DNA from: Myotis daubentonii
Taxonomy: Eukaryota > Chordata > Mammalia > Chiroptera > Vespertilionidae
Direction: 5' to 3'
Assembly: GCF_963259705.1 (NCBI RefSeq)
Contig: NC_081849.1
Span: 55,152,093 to 55,216,092 of the forward strand
DNA length: 64,000 nucleotides
The position numbers and the translations under genes are program-made. The notes beneath the pieces were generated by a model. The model did not search any database. It was given only the letters and a program-made list of their open reading frames with translations, and had not been told where the DNA came from. Positions 10,282 to 23,167 of the stretch are shown piece after piece (the first letter of the stretch is position 1; the number at the start of each line of letters is the position of its first letter).

Positions 10282-12459
10282 ATAAATACTCAGTGAAATA
10301 AGTTCTATCCCTGATTTAGTTCACTTGTCAATCACTCAGGACATATCTTGAGGCAATATAGACACTTATTACAGATTTTATAACACCATTACTTATAGTA
10401 ATTCTGCTATCAAAGAAAACGCATTAATTGCTTTTCTTCACACCCTAAAAGAAAGCTCAAATCACTATGATGAGAAGGAGAACAAGGCACATACTGCATA
10501 TGTTTTTCAAAAGACTATTTGCATATCTAGGTCTCATGGCTGATGAAAGTAGAAATTTATTTGACACACTTCTAGTTCAGTGAAGTCAGCCTGAGATATT
10601 TCTTCAGAAATGTGTCTCAAAGTCGAAACATTTAATCTAAAATATTTATGGAAAATTTATATTTTTGTGGGGCTAGATGGATATTGATTTGACTAAATTA
10701 AGTCTGTTAACTACTGAAGTAAAAATACTTAAACATTGCTTGTAACATCACATTAACAATGAATAATTCAGCTGGATTCCATGTAAGGAAGATGTTGAAC
10801 TTGAAGTATTTGCACATGAAATAAAAATCAATGTATGTCAAGGAAGTCAATTTCAAAGAGCAAACACCAAAACTATCCTTATCCCTATGTAAAAAAATCT
10901 AGTGAAATTAGAAGACACGGGAATAAATTACTGAAACATATCAAATAGCTAATTATACATATCAATTACACATATTCTTCCTATATAGCTGCTAAAACAG
11001 GTTGCATGGAGAATCAGTGTTTAAAGGAAGATGTAGGTCACAGAATGACCAATGGGAGAGCAAGTTCCAAATCATCATGCCCCACATTTCAAAACCGGCT
11101 GCTGGTAATTTGACCAGTTTCTATTTCTTTGGCATCGGTGGCAGTTCTGCTAAGGCAAAGTAAATGTCATCAAATGTTTTGTTTTCCAGCAGCCATTTGC
11201 AAATAATTGGCATCTGTTCTCTGTTGTCTAGCTGAAGTTGTGTTTTCTGAAACAGAAGCTTCCATTCCTCATCTAATAACTCGTTGATTTAGAACCCTCT
11301 AGAGACAAATGAAAATTGTTTGAGGGAACAGAAAAAAGAAAACCTGAAACATGTGGGCTTCAGGAACATGGATCGATTCATAATACGTTCCCTTGTAAGA
11401 GTGTGTGGACTCATCTGTATCTCCAAAAATAAGTAACAACAGATAATAAGTAACTCTTTAACAAACAAAACCTCAAACAATGGAGTTTCTATACTTTCTA
11501 CATTATAAAATTGAAAAGAGACAAAATGTCATGTGAAAATAAATGTTGTTCTTATTTACCTTCAACTAAAGCCAAAAGGAGTTAGTTGTTATAAAGAAAA
11601 GGAAGGGGCAAAACCTCCAGAGTGAAGAAATTGGGTTTGCCTAACATTTAAACATTCTTAAAAGCTCAGTTAAGTGGGGGATGTGATTATTTGTAGAGCA
11701 GGAAAGGTACTTAAAAACGCAACTGTAGGAGGCTCTCTGTTTTTCATGTTTAAGAGCAGATAAAATGCCACTTTCACTGACTTTAGGCGTTCTTCTGGCT
11801 GAGGACTAGGCCATTAATAGTCATTAACACTCTTTCGATGTATTGCCAGAGTGGTAATGAAATCAACACCTTCTAATTTTTATACTGAAGCTCTGCCAAA
11901 GCGCATGTGGTCTTGTCACTACACAGCAATGTGCGATGTGCTTGCTACTTAAGATACCAACATAAACACTGAATAAAAACATAAATCTTTTATGACGTCT
12001 GGATCTGTTGCTATTTTATTGTAAATCAATATAGACCAATAATTCAAATCTAGCCCATTGTTTACTGGATGAAGGGAGGACAAGCCCTTGACAGGATAAA
12101 CTGGGGTCTGTGTTCCGATTCTAAGTTGACCATCAATTTAGGTTTTACAAACAAATCATCAACTAAAAAGCTGTCTTTAGAAGTCTGATTCCATGCCATG
12201 TTCCCACCATTTGTCATTTAGAGAAATGTTAAATTGCCAGTTAACACGGTGAGCATCCTTTTTTTTCCTCATGAAACAATGCTTAACCTGATCTTAAGTG
12301 TTGATGGTCTGAAGTTTTACTAAAGTGAACAGACAGATTTAGCAGTTGATAATGTACCCTACCCTCCTTTGTAATTATGTAATAAGAAAAATATTTGTTG
12401 TATTTGTTAATTCAGATTATTCCTTCTGACATAGAGAAAACTATATTGACACATGAACA
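10282..12459. other. Unique DNA, possibly with conserved non-coding blocks
   Basis: No repeat or gene is recognised. The blocks at about 11095-11290 and 11700-12000 are less AT-rich, lack repeat features and contain homeodomain-like TAAT cores, so they are candidates for conserved non-coding elements. That is inference only. Confidence 0.4.
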
Positions 12460-12480
12460 GAAGAAAATGAGAAAGAAAAA

Positions 12481-12598
12481 GGAAGGAAGGAAGGAAGGAA
12501 GGAAGGAAGGAAGGAAGGAAGGAAGGGAGGGAGGGAGGGAGGGAGGGAGGGAGGGAGGGAGGGAGGGAGGGAGGGAGGGAGGGAGGGAGGGAGGGAGG
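12481..12598. repeat. (GGAA)n to (GGGA)n purine tract
   Basis: About 12 GGAA units pass into about 18 GGGA units, an uninterrupted polypurine strand of nearly 120 bp. The Gly-Arg-Glu and Ser-Leu-Pro-Pro open frames in it are artefacts. Confidence 0.95.
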
Positions 12599-12600
12599 AA

Positions 12601-13801
12601 ATAAAAGAGTCTTCCTTTTTAACCAACTTCATTCAGAATTTTACATTATTTTCTTTCTGACTTTTCTTCATCATGACACATATTTGCAGGGTGGAAATAC
12701 ACTTTCCCTTCACTATGTCCCACATGCAAGCTGTGACTGGTTGAGAAAGAAACAAGTTAGCAGGACAGATGGAGACATCTGTGCCCACCCCTTCCCAACA
12801 CAGACCATAGCTGCTTCCTCAATACCTTCCCGTGGTATTCCTGCCCTTCTGCATCTCATTCCTTTCTGTCTTCTTCTTCCTCCTAGCCCCACCAAGAACA
12901 CAGTCCACCTCTTTCAGGCAAGAAATGTCTAGGAGACTCAACGAATTTATGTAGTTCTCAGAAGAGAAGGTGAATCTTATTTCTAATCTGCACATTTTCA
13001 AAGGCTAATCAAAAGGGCATTACGCTTTTCCAAAGAGGTTCAAAACTATAAATGGAGAAGATTGAGGAACATAAAATAAACATTATATTCCCATCTGTTA
13101 TCCACTCTAGCTACGACAATGGCCTCAAAAGAATTATTTTCTCATTTATGGGACAGTAAGATTGGGAAGCTACACGAGCAGTAAGACAAAGGTAAAAGGC
13201 CTTGTTTGACAGGAGGCATTTAACTGTTCTCCTATTGCCACTATACAGTTCATTGGCAGAATGAGTTGCAGATAAAGAACAGGCAGCTTTGGAGTGGGAA
13301 GAAAACTGGTGAGTTGGAGAACTAGAGCCAACATTTTGAGAAATGTCATCAAGTAAAACAAAGAACCTGGTAAAGACCTCGAGTCACATGCATCACCTTA
13401 AAAATGTTCACAAAGGCTCTGCCCTACGAGTGTCAGCAATTAAGGAAAGAGGGAGTCAGAACTGAAAATCAAGGAAAGATGAGTTTTATGAATGATCACC
13501 ATCTTTCAGTACAAATAAACTGGGTCTGGTTATCAAAACTCACTCCCTCTCCTTACTTTATGGGAAGTCTGTAGTCGCTGCTCTATGCTGGAGGTCTTTA
13601 GGATTTATCCACTTGGATACCAAGATTGAATACATTTTAAAAGGACTTCAGGATTTATACTAAAATGGGCTAATTTCTTTTCAGATTGCATAGATAATTA
13701 TAAAATGAATTGCTACTATTATAACTGGCCAACAATGTTGGAAAAATCTCATAGAAAAAATTGTGGATTTAATAGTTTTCAAAGTCTGTGTCTTTCTACC
13801 A
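12601..13801. other. Unique DNA
   Basis: No gene or repeat is supported. Confidence 0.5.
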
Positions 13802-13863
13802 TCCTATATAATAAGAGAGGGTTATGCTAATTAGCCCTGTTATGCTAATTAGTCACAACCAGT

Positions 13864-13927
13864 ATGCAAATTGACCATCACTCAAACACACAAGATGGCC
13901 GCCCCCATGTGGCCACAAGATGGCCGG
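13864..13927 (+). promoter_or_regulatory. Octamer and paired YY1-like motifs in Helitron
   Basis: ATGCAAAT (13864-13871) is followed by two copies of CAAGATGGCC about 25 bp apart. The function is untested. Confidence 0.4.
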
Positions 13928-14193
13928 CAGGGGAAGGCAGTTAGGGGGGACCAGGACTTCAGGGGAGGGCAGTTGGGGGGGACCAGGCCTGCAGGGGAGA
14001 GCAGTTGGGGGCAATTGGGCCAGCAGGGGAGGGCAGTTGGGGGCGATCGGCTGGCAGGGGAACAGTTAGGCATTGATCAGGCTGGCAGGGGAATGGTTAG
14101 GGGCAATCAGGCAGGCAGGCAAGCAGTTGAGAGCCAGCAGTCCTGGATTGGAGAGGGTGCAGGCTGGGCTGAGGGACACACCCCCCATCCCCA

Positions 14194-14212
14194 GTGCACG
14201 AATTTCGTGCAC
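14194..14212 (+). other. Helitron 3' terminal hairpin
   Basis: GTGCACGAATTTCGTGCAC is a perfect palindrome with 9-bp arms around one central base. It lies 11 bp before the CTAG end. In Helitrons such a hairpin acts as the rolling-circle termination signal. Confidence 0.9.
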
Positions 14213-14223
14213 TGGGCCTCTAG

Positions 14224-16804
14224 TAGATAATATTTTTACCTATTTTATACTGTCATTTCAGTGGAAGAGCTCACATTTTCAGAAACTTCTAGTTCTAATA
14301 CTAAAATATCTTCCAGCTTTATTCTGCATCTTATCAAAGTAAGATTCCCCCCCACCCCCAACTTTTACTTGTTCTGTAAAGAAGTGATATTCCATGTTTT
14401 GTTTTGATTATTAAACAAAAAAGGGGCAATGTTAAGAAAATAACCTGGTAAAAACAGTTGAAGACCTGGTAGGACATGAATATTATAAGAGATATGCAAC
14501 GAAATTTTAATGATTTATATTTTATATAACTTTTATTATTGTCCCGTTAAATAAAATAAGCTTGACCTAAGGAGCCTTCCCCACAGACATTTCTCCTGAT
14601 TTTATTCTTACCTTTGATTCAAGTACATGAACTTTACCTTGGAGTTCTTCCTTTTCTTGAGCTGTCTAAGTGAACAAATTTCAAAGAAGAGTCCTTCAGG
14701 ATAATCTTAGAGGGTATCTACTTAAGCATGAAAAAGAGAATACAGTAACTCTAATATATTTCCTGTAATTATTAATAAGTTACTGAAAACTCAGAAATAG
14801 GCATAATGATGTTCTCTTCCCAGATACAATATTCTTGTGCGAACATTGGGTATAGTTTATATTTAAGTGCAATTTAGACAGTTGTGTGTGGCAAGGAAAC
14901 ATGTGTATAATCTCCATAAATTATGCACATGTCTATTTTTCTAAAACATTGCCTTATGGGTACATTTTTATCTTTATTTTCATTAAAACCTGTACTTTAA
15001 TTTTATAAACATGTTTGTCTTAGAGAGCTTCTAATCATATTATAGAGCTATTTTCAGTAAATACATTAATTTTTCAACTCTTATTCAAGGGAATGGTAGA
15101 TTTAGAAAAGACATTTGTGTTTTTTTAAAAAATAATTCTCTGTGAAAGATATTAAGTATTATTTAATATCTGTCTACTTAAACATGCCAATCACATATCA
15201 GAAATTTATGATAAATTTAGATATAATAGATCACAGAAAGTAGCTATTTTTCCACAATGTGACTATTAAAATTATCCTAGTACCTGTGCCTGGGAGAATC
15301 TCTGCCTTCATTTTATAGTTGACAAGAACCAAGGAAGGTTACAGGACTCCAATGGCCATACAGCTAGTTAATGGAGTGCCAAAAATAAAACATGGTTTCA
15401 TTGTATTCTTTCCGTAGTAATGCACTTTTGAAAAAAAAAAGATATTTTAAATTGATCCACTTCAAAATGTATTTGGTGCATTAATACACCAAAGTTATTT
15501 ACCATTTTTGTAAAAAAAATTATTTTTAATAGCTGTTCATATTACAAGTTAAATGTAAGAACCTGGTTGAGGATGATCTATATTCAGTTAATTCCCTCAT
15601 CTATTTATCCAGTCATATACATTAAGTATTTAACCATATTCCAGAATAAGATACATGAATTCTCTTTAATAAGGTTACATAGTTAGTAAGGGAAACAAGC
15701 AAATAAGAAATTATAACAGAAGGAATGATGTGATTACATTACATTTAAAAAAGTATGGTGAGCGAAGAATTTAAAGAGTATGCTAGATATTCTAGGGTCA
15801 CCTACAATGTCATGCTGACTACTGTGAACTTTATTCTGAGGCCTTTGGCAAACTGTTGACAGGTTCTAGTTCAAGACCAAGATGATTTGGTGTGTATTTA
15901 GAAATATCTGTGCTGTCAGCATGTTGAAGAGGAGTTTATTGAATCACAACAGCAAGCTGACAGTGTGAGTGTAAATCCAGGCAGCTCTCCAGGCATGGAT
16001 AACAATGGCTTACAGTTATGACAGTAGATTGAGTAGGGAGAATAGAAGGAAGATTTGATAAATGTTTTTATGTGATTTTGTTTATCTCAAATACTTTATT
16101 TGAAAAAGTGGATGCAGACATTATAAGGTTTTCTTGAGGTTGGTGATAACCAAGTGTTTGATGTGTAGACTTTCTCAGAAAGTACCCAAGTCTTAATGAT
16201 CTTATCTTTTTTTGTTTGTTTGTTTGTTTTTTTGAGTGTTAGTGGGAATTTACATACCAAAGTTAAAATTTAGGAATTTTAGAGATGAACAATCTAGCCA
16301 GACCCTGAAAGGTGAGTATTTTACTTTGATTGTTATACCCAATGTTTCAATTTCACATTTTTATTTAATACTAAACTCAAAGACTTGGTGGATGATTCAT
16401 AAAAATAAGAGGAAAAATCATGAGTAAATGAATATATTGCCTCTGAGGAAAAGTAAAATAACTTTTCTTTGTTAAAAAAGAAACTTCTTAATGTGGTCTT
16501 CTCAATGTTTTTGGAATATGTCTCTTGAAATGCAGTCTTAAGTCTACCTAATTTTATGTTTTAGATTTTTGCATTATTTTACATTTTTGAAGTTTTTTTT
16601 TAAATCATGGTGTTTCAGCTTTTCTTTTCTTTATGTCCATATTGTCTTTTCCCACATATTTTCAAAGGTTATGAACATGAGGATTTATAATTTTTCTTGA
16701 ATAGTAACTGAGCAGGCTTCATACTTGTTGCAACTCTGAAATTATAATTAGTTTTATATAAGCTTGATATATTGGTTTCTTAGCATTTTTTTCTTAGAAA
16801 ATTC
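14224..16804. other. AT-rich DNA with an old interspersed repeat
   Basis: Mostly unique. About 15830-16060 resembles the second half of an ancient mammal-wide repeat (CAGTAATCCAGGC-like and GGAGGCTATT-like blocks, decayed), and about 15290-15400 looks MIR-like. A (TTTG)n run lies near 16212. No gene is seen. Confidence 0.4.
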
Positions 16805-17255
16805 AGTGTTTTAATTAAATTTATTGGGGTGACATTGGTTAATAAAATGTTGTTTCAAGTGTACAATTCTATAATACATCATCTGTATATCGTATTGTGT
16901 GTTAGCCACCCCAAATCAAGTCTCCTTCCATCACCATTTATACTCCCTTTACCCTCTTCTACCTCCCCTCTGCCCCCCCCCCCACCCTTCAACCTTTCTC
17001 TCTGGTAATCACCATACTGTTGTCTGTGCTTATATGGTTTTATTTGTTTGTTTGGTTGTTTTTTTTCTCAATCCCTTCACCTTTTTCACCCATTCTCCCA
17101 ACTTCCCCTATGATAGCTGTCATTCTGTTCTCTTTATCTGAGTCTATTTCTATTTATTAGTTTATTTTGTTCTTTAGATTCCATATATAAGTGAAATCAT
17201 ATACCATTTGTCTTTCTCTGACTGGCTTGACCTAGAGAGTATTATGCTAAGGAAA
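16805..17255 (-). mobile_element. L1 3' end, older laurasiatherian type
   Basis: ATTTATTGGGGTGACATTGG, TACAATTCTATAATACATCA, CCACCCCAAATCAAGTCTCC, GGTAATCACCATACTGTTG and ATTCCATATATAAGTGAAAT are classical L1 3' UTR and terminal ORF2-flanking sequence on the minus strand. It is truncated upstream. Related sequence occurs at 63721-64000. Confidence 0.9.
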
Positions 17256-20200
17256 CTCAATGTTTTGTTTTAGTTAATTTACTAGATATAAAGTTGATTT
17301 ATAAATAATATGTTGACTCTCAAGGGATTCACTAATGATCTGTTTCTCAACATGTACATTTTAATCTGGACAATTCTCTATACTAAACTTTAAATTTCAG
17401 AGCAAATATTTAATGTTTTATAAAATATATTCCACATTAGATACTGAATTATTTCTTATTTACTTTTGATTACACATAATTCATTTGTGTCTTTGATAAA
17501 AAACGTGTTCACCTATCTATTATTTCTTTTGTTTATTCAAAAACTGCTTGAGCATCTACTATTTGTCAGGCACTGAAATAGGCACTAGATGTATAGTGCT
17601 GAATAAAATAATACTCCTGCTTCAGACTGGTTACACTCTTATCTATCACATTACTGAAACCTTTTATTGTTTCAACAATTATTTTTGAGTACCTTCTATG
17701 TACCAGGCATTGTCAGCACTTTGAATACATCAGTGAAAAGAACACTTGAAGATATTTGCCCTCATAGAGCTTACATTCTAGCAGGAGGCCATAGTAAATA
17801 AACAATAAACATAATAAATATATGTTATAATAAGTCAAGTGTCAGTAAGTGTTATGGAACAACAGCAACAAAAAAGACAGAACTGGTTTAGAAGACTTGA
17901 ATGTACATGGGAATTAGGAAGAGAGGGCAGGATACTGTAAACTAAGGGGATTGGGGTCAGCCTCACTGGGATAGCTGAGGGAAGAGCATTCCAGCCAGAG
18001 GCAGTAGACAGTGCAAAGGCCCTAATGCAGGAATATTTGGCATGTTAGCGTTACAGCAAGGAAGTCAGTCTTCCTTGAGGAGAGTAAACAAGAAAATGGT
18101 ATCAAAGAGCGTGCCCGCAATGTTTAAAGTTACAGTTCAGTATATACCTGTTTCCCCTCTAGAATCTTTCACGATGTCTTGATCTCTGATTTTCGTGTCT
18201 TGCATAGCTTATGTTATGTTGGATTTGCCTTCCGTTTTCTCTTTTATCCACAATACGGTGCACATAACTACCTTCTTTAAAAATAACACGTTTGAATGAA
18301 TTTCCAAACTTTTCTCTGATACATAATGGAGTATGAGGACATAGACTCACAATTCTAACAGAGCACGACTTCTGAGTCAGAGAAAAATAGTAGGAAGATA
18401 ATTAAATCCACCTGATTTATTTTTAGTAGTGCTCTAAGGACAAGATATGTGTTGGGTTTTAGGCTGAGCCTGATATGTTTATTGAACTGTTTTTTTTTGT
18501 TTTTTAATTCCATGGGTCTGGAAAAAGTCCTGCCACAAAGACCAGTGGCTTTTAATTAGTTACAAAGCAAAGAAGACATTAGCTTTTCAAAGCCCATGGT
18601 TTAGTTCCTTGCTTTTAGTGTGAGCCAACAACAACAACATAAAAGAAGTCAATGATAAGATCTGGAAACTCAAGTATCTTATTATTTTGGTTGGACTTGA
18701 AAGAAATTTTTCAACTGATCATGAGAATAAAGTAGTCAATGGAGGATTTACATCCTATGTAATACAGCCTCAGTTTCCCTTTAGCTACCAGAAGGAGACA
18801 TACCAGCAACAATACTCATGGACCAAACCTCTAGGCATGTAACTCATTTCCTCTTATGTTTAGCAAAGAAGAATAACACACTGGAGGAAATCAAACTGAC
18901 CTTCACTCCAAACTCGAATTCCAGCTCTGACTGCCATCACTTTATGTCTAATAGCTGACCCATGTTTGTTTTTTACTCTGACTTCCTCCTGAGCTTTTCA
19001 GCTCCTTGACTTTTTCCTTCCTGGCAAACTGCGGTTCCTTCCCAAGTCCTTGACATTTCCAGTGAGGGTCACTGTATTTATTCAGTGCTGATAACTGAGG
19101 AATAAATTCTTACATGTTGGGTAGGATCTTCACTATTGTTTTGCAAATTAGTCGACTAAAACATAAGAGTGATAATGTGTTATTATGGTTAAGGTTAATA
19201 AGCTGCTGATTACCTCTAGAGGATACAATTGCAGACACATTATTTAAAAGGCCTATTTTGTTGAGCTAACTGAGAAAAAGCAAAACATTTATGTGTAAGG
19301 CGTGTTAACATGAGCATGGAATATTGAGCCAGATAGAACTTGCTCAATTTCTCTTTGTCTCCTTGCTGCTACTTCCCTAATGTCGGTTTCATATTGAGAT
19401 CTGGCCCCTGTGTTGTTGTAAACTATCTATCATTTATAATCCACAATATGTCCAGCAAATTGCCTCTTAGAGCCTCAGTCAACTTACTTATACAGTTTGA
19501 TAGTGTTCACCTTTCTTCCATTGTTGATAGTAGAGATTGCTGTTTAAGACTTGTTCTCCATCTGCAATTGAGCATGATAATCTTCCCACTTCCTCATGTG
19601 CCATTTCCAAAGGATACATTTAACCCCTTTTCACTGAAAACAAGGTTTATTAGTCTTAACCAAAATTATATTGTTGCCACCAGAATACTAGTCCATGAGA
19701 TGTGGTTAAGGCATTACTTATAAGATGTCCTGGACTTCCTTGGAATTACTATTTCTAACTTGCATAGCCAGTCACTGATCTATTCCTCAGGAATATCACA
19801 CTGTTATGGAGAGAGAGTGGTTCCTACCAGGTGAAGAATGCATTCTTCAATTTACCCCCAAAATAATGACTTTGGATATTTTACTAATCCCATTATATAG
19901 GTACTGAAAAACTGATTGGACATTTCCCTATTCAAAATTGCCAGTGATGCTAAGTAACTGGCTGTTTTGAATATGTGATGCCATTGCTGATCCAATAATT
20001 AACAAGCAAAGATTTAAAATCTATGAATGTGAAGTGTCAAAAGAAAGCATCGCTGGCATGTCAAAAATAACTACTAAGCTTTGGCAGACAAGGATTTAAA
20101 AAGAGCTATCTAATGAGTTAAAGATAGCTGTCATTGTCAACTTGGGCTCCCGATTGTATGGGGAGAGTCAGTAACCTGGGGAGATGTCGGATGAACATTT

Positions 20201-22796
20201 TATGACAAACTATTTGAGTTTCTCCCTTTCTTTGATCCTGAGAGCAGATCATTTCTCTGGTATAATGGATGTTGTTGAATGTCTATTCCAGAATCAAATA
20301 CAGCCCTGTACCTTTTGTTGTAATAGCACCCCAATTTCCCTTTAGGGTCTCGCCTTCCCCAGGTAGCCTCTACATTTCTGGATGTGGGCTCGATGCCGTA
20401 AATCAATCGGTACATTTCATGCCCCAGGAAAGTCATGGGCATGTGACCTGACCCAGTCAGGTGATTCAAGGGACTCGTGCTTGTTACTGTGAGGCAGAAA
20501 AGCTGCCTTTCTAACGGGAATCAAAGGAAAGAATATGAAGCTCCATTCACTCCTGGAAAAAAAGCCTAAAGCAACGCAGGCAACCAACCTTAGGATGGAA
20601 CATGTGTGGGAGAGGGCAGAGAAGTGACTGGAACAGAGAGTGAGTTCTTTAGGCTTTCTGGAGCCTCTGGGCCAACCCACCTGGAAGCACAGTAGAGTTC
20701 TGGAATTATAGCTAGGAATTCCTTTTAAATCACCTTGACATAGCTGGGCACACCTACTGGGGCAAAAAGACAAATTCTATGTGTGTACATGCTTGTGCAT
20801 TGTTGAATGGGGACTCTGGGGAGCAGAACGGCTGTGAAACCTAAGTGTTGAAACGGGCTCTTCTGTATCTGCACTACCCAATTTGGAAAAATAACTGTTA
20901 TTCATGAGCAACTGAAATGGTTCCTGGATTGGGAATCACATGGCATGGCATGCTTCTTCCTAGAAATTTCCACATGAAGGGGGAGAATGAACTCCCCCGA
21001 ATATCTTAGAATTTTCTAAATTAAGAAAGTGATGCTATTCATTCAATAATCATATAATTATGATGAACATAGATGACATCATTAATTATTATCTTTATTG
21101 AAATTCTTATAAAAATAAGTGATGGCCTTGTGGCCCCCATTTTCAAGCTGACCTGTGGCTCCTAATATGTCTGACATACTTTTATTCACACATTTTTTTA
21201 CTGTTTAAAACAACAGCAGCAACATCTGGTTTAAGGCTTAACCAGGTTGATATAGTCTGTAGAAAGATATAGGGATAATACAACTTAGACAGAAATTTGA
21301 GCATAATAACCACCAATTTTGGAAAGCCTCTAGTGACTTCTCAATAGTACAGTTTCCTCTTAGATTTGTTATAGCTCTGTGTACCACTCTTTCCTAGCAT
21401 ATGTTTTGTATAATTATAGAAATAATTGGCTGATGCCTCTTTTATTAACTAATTTCATATTTCCCAAAAGTAGAGACTATGCATAGAAATACTATTGGCT
21501 CCCCAAATCCTAGCACAATGTATGACATTTAGTGGGCTTCATATGTATTGGTATTGGATGATTTGGGAAGAAGGAAAGCTTATAGTAGAGTAGTAGATAG
21601 CCAAATGATAGGTAATGCCAAAAAGCAAGTTCAGTGATATTCCCAACCTGAAAACCTGAGCCACTTTTGTTTAATGGTCATTACATAACTACAAATATAA
21701 GCAAATAAACTTTAATTCACAATCTAGCTACAACTTGAAGGCAGTAAACACATTCTGTTAACCTATTTTTTTTTTAATGTTAAGGATAATGTCACGTGGA
21801 TAGTGTTTTTCTTTTTTCTATTTCATGTGTAAATCACTTCAAATATTAGCTCCAGATGGTGCAGTCTCAAAGGTTTCATGTTTACACACAGTTCAACATT
21901 CTTTTCCAAGTCAAATGTGAAATCAGCATTTCATACAAAAACCAGTCATAAAACTGAGCAAAGGTATGGCAGTCCTCAGGCCTAGAGAGTACTAGGAACT
22001 TCCTTGGTATTTTCAGGATGCAAAAGGCACCTAATTCTATGACTTTCTCATCCATCCTATGAAAGTATTCAGATATCCCTTTTCTCTCCCTCTCTTTCTC
22101 CCTCCAATCAAAAGTAAAAACTAGATAATTGGTTAGTTTGAAAAGATTTTCTTATGCTAATCCTTTATTTACCACACCCACCCTCACCTGTAGGCACACT
22201 CAAAGAGAAAGGGAGAAGAGAAATATGTGAAATGAGTTTTGAAATGTGATTAGCAGTAGTTGAAAAATGTTTCATTTCTCTCTGAATTAAAACTTCTCAT
22301 TGCTTCTTCTTTGTATGTTTTAAAACATTCTACTCATGGTGATAACTCTCTATAAGTGCAAGCAGTGCTCAAAAAATCAGTTACTACCCAGTGTACCCAA
22401 TAGCACTGTACACGAGAAGGATGCTCTCTGATTTGGTCCAGTAGCCACTGCTTTGCAGGATCTTCCCATATGCAGTTGTGCTTCTTAGGCATTTATGAAG
22501 TTTACTGATTTTGCTAAAAACAAACAAACAAAAAAACCACAAACACAAAAAAACATTGCCAATTCCTTACACCCTTATGGCAGCTTATTTTTTATACTAC
22601 TCCCTGTCTCTCAATGCAGATAATGCTTGAACATTATGTACAAACCTATGACAGTTTTAAAACTATAAAAATACATTGTTTTTCATTTAAATGTAAATTA
22701 TCAACATTGACATAGAAGTTACAAATCTAAATTGACTCTATCACCAAAATTCAGATTGGTAAAGGGCACCAGCATCAGATGAATTCCTAGTTATGT
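17256..22796. other. Largely unique DNA with an old repeat fragment
   Basis: About 17530-18100 looks like a decayed ancient interspersed repeat (GCACTGAAATAGGCACTAG, GAGCTTACATTCTAGC, AGAGCATTCCAGCCAGAGG, GTGCAAAGGCCCTAATG). The rest shows no recognised gene or repeat. A 127-codon open frame at 19340-19723 has no family features. About 20100-20800 has a slightly raised GC content and may be an old unassigned repeat. Confidence 0.45.
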
Positions 22797-22806
22797 TCCA
22801 TTCAAT
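22797..22806. repeat. Target site duplication of HAL1-type element (left)
   Basis: TCCATTCAAT, repeated exactly at 24708-24717. Confidence 0.85.
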
Positions 22807-23167
22807 ATTTTTTTTAAATTAAATCTTTATTGTTCAGATTATTACATTTGTTCCTCTTTTTTCCCCCCCCATAACTCCCCTCCTCCCAGTTCCCACCCCA
22901 CCCTCCGCCCTCACTCCCCACCCACTGTCCTCATCCATAGGTGCACGATTTTTGTCCAGTCTCTTTCCGCATCTCCCACACCCCTTTCCCCCCCAGGAAT
23001 AGTCAGTCCATTCCCTTTCTATGTCCCTGATTCTATTATAATCACCAGTTCATTCTGTTCATCAGATTATTTATTCACTTGATTCTTAGATTCACTTATT
23101 GATAGATGCATATTTGTTGTTCATAATTTGTATCTTTACCTTTTTCTTCCTCTTCCTCTTCCTCTTC

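Larger units (their letters stand above)
13802..14223 (+). mobile_element. Helitron with perfect 3' hairpin
   Basis: It starts TCCTATATAATAAGAGAGG after A (13801) and ends GGGCCTCTAG before T (14224). It carries an octamer at 13864, two CAAGATGGCC motifs (near 13891 and 13916), and a small internal array of roughly 38-bp units around GCAGGGGAGGGCAGTTGGGG. The terminal palindrome is intact, which suggests a comparatively young copy. Confidence 0.93.

Noticed and set aside
12395..12632. Gly-Arg-Glu and Ser-Leu-Pro-Pro repeat proteins
   Set aside because: They come from a GGAA/GGGA microsatellite.
19340..19723. A 127-codon open frame as a gene
   Set aside because: No domain, no splice or promoter context, and composition like the surrounding DNA.
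20100..20800. Possible old LTR or gene remnant on the basis of raised GC
   Set aside because: I could not match its order of blocks to any family or find ends, so it is left as unassigned DNA.
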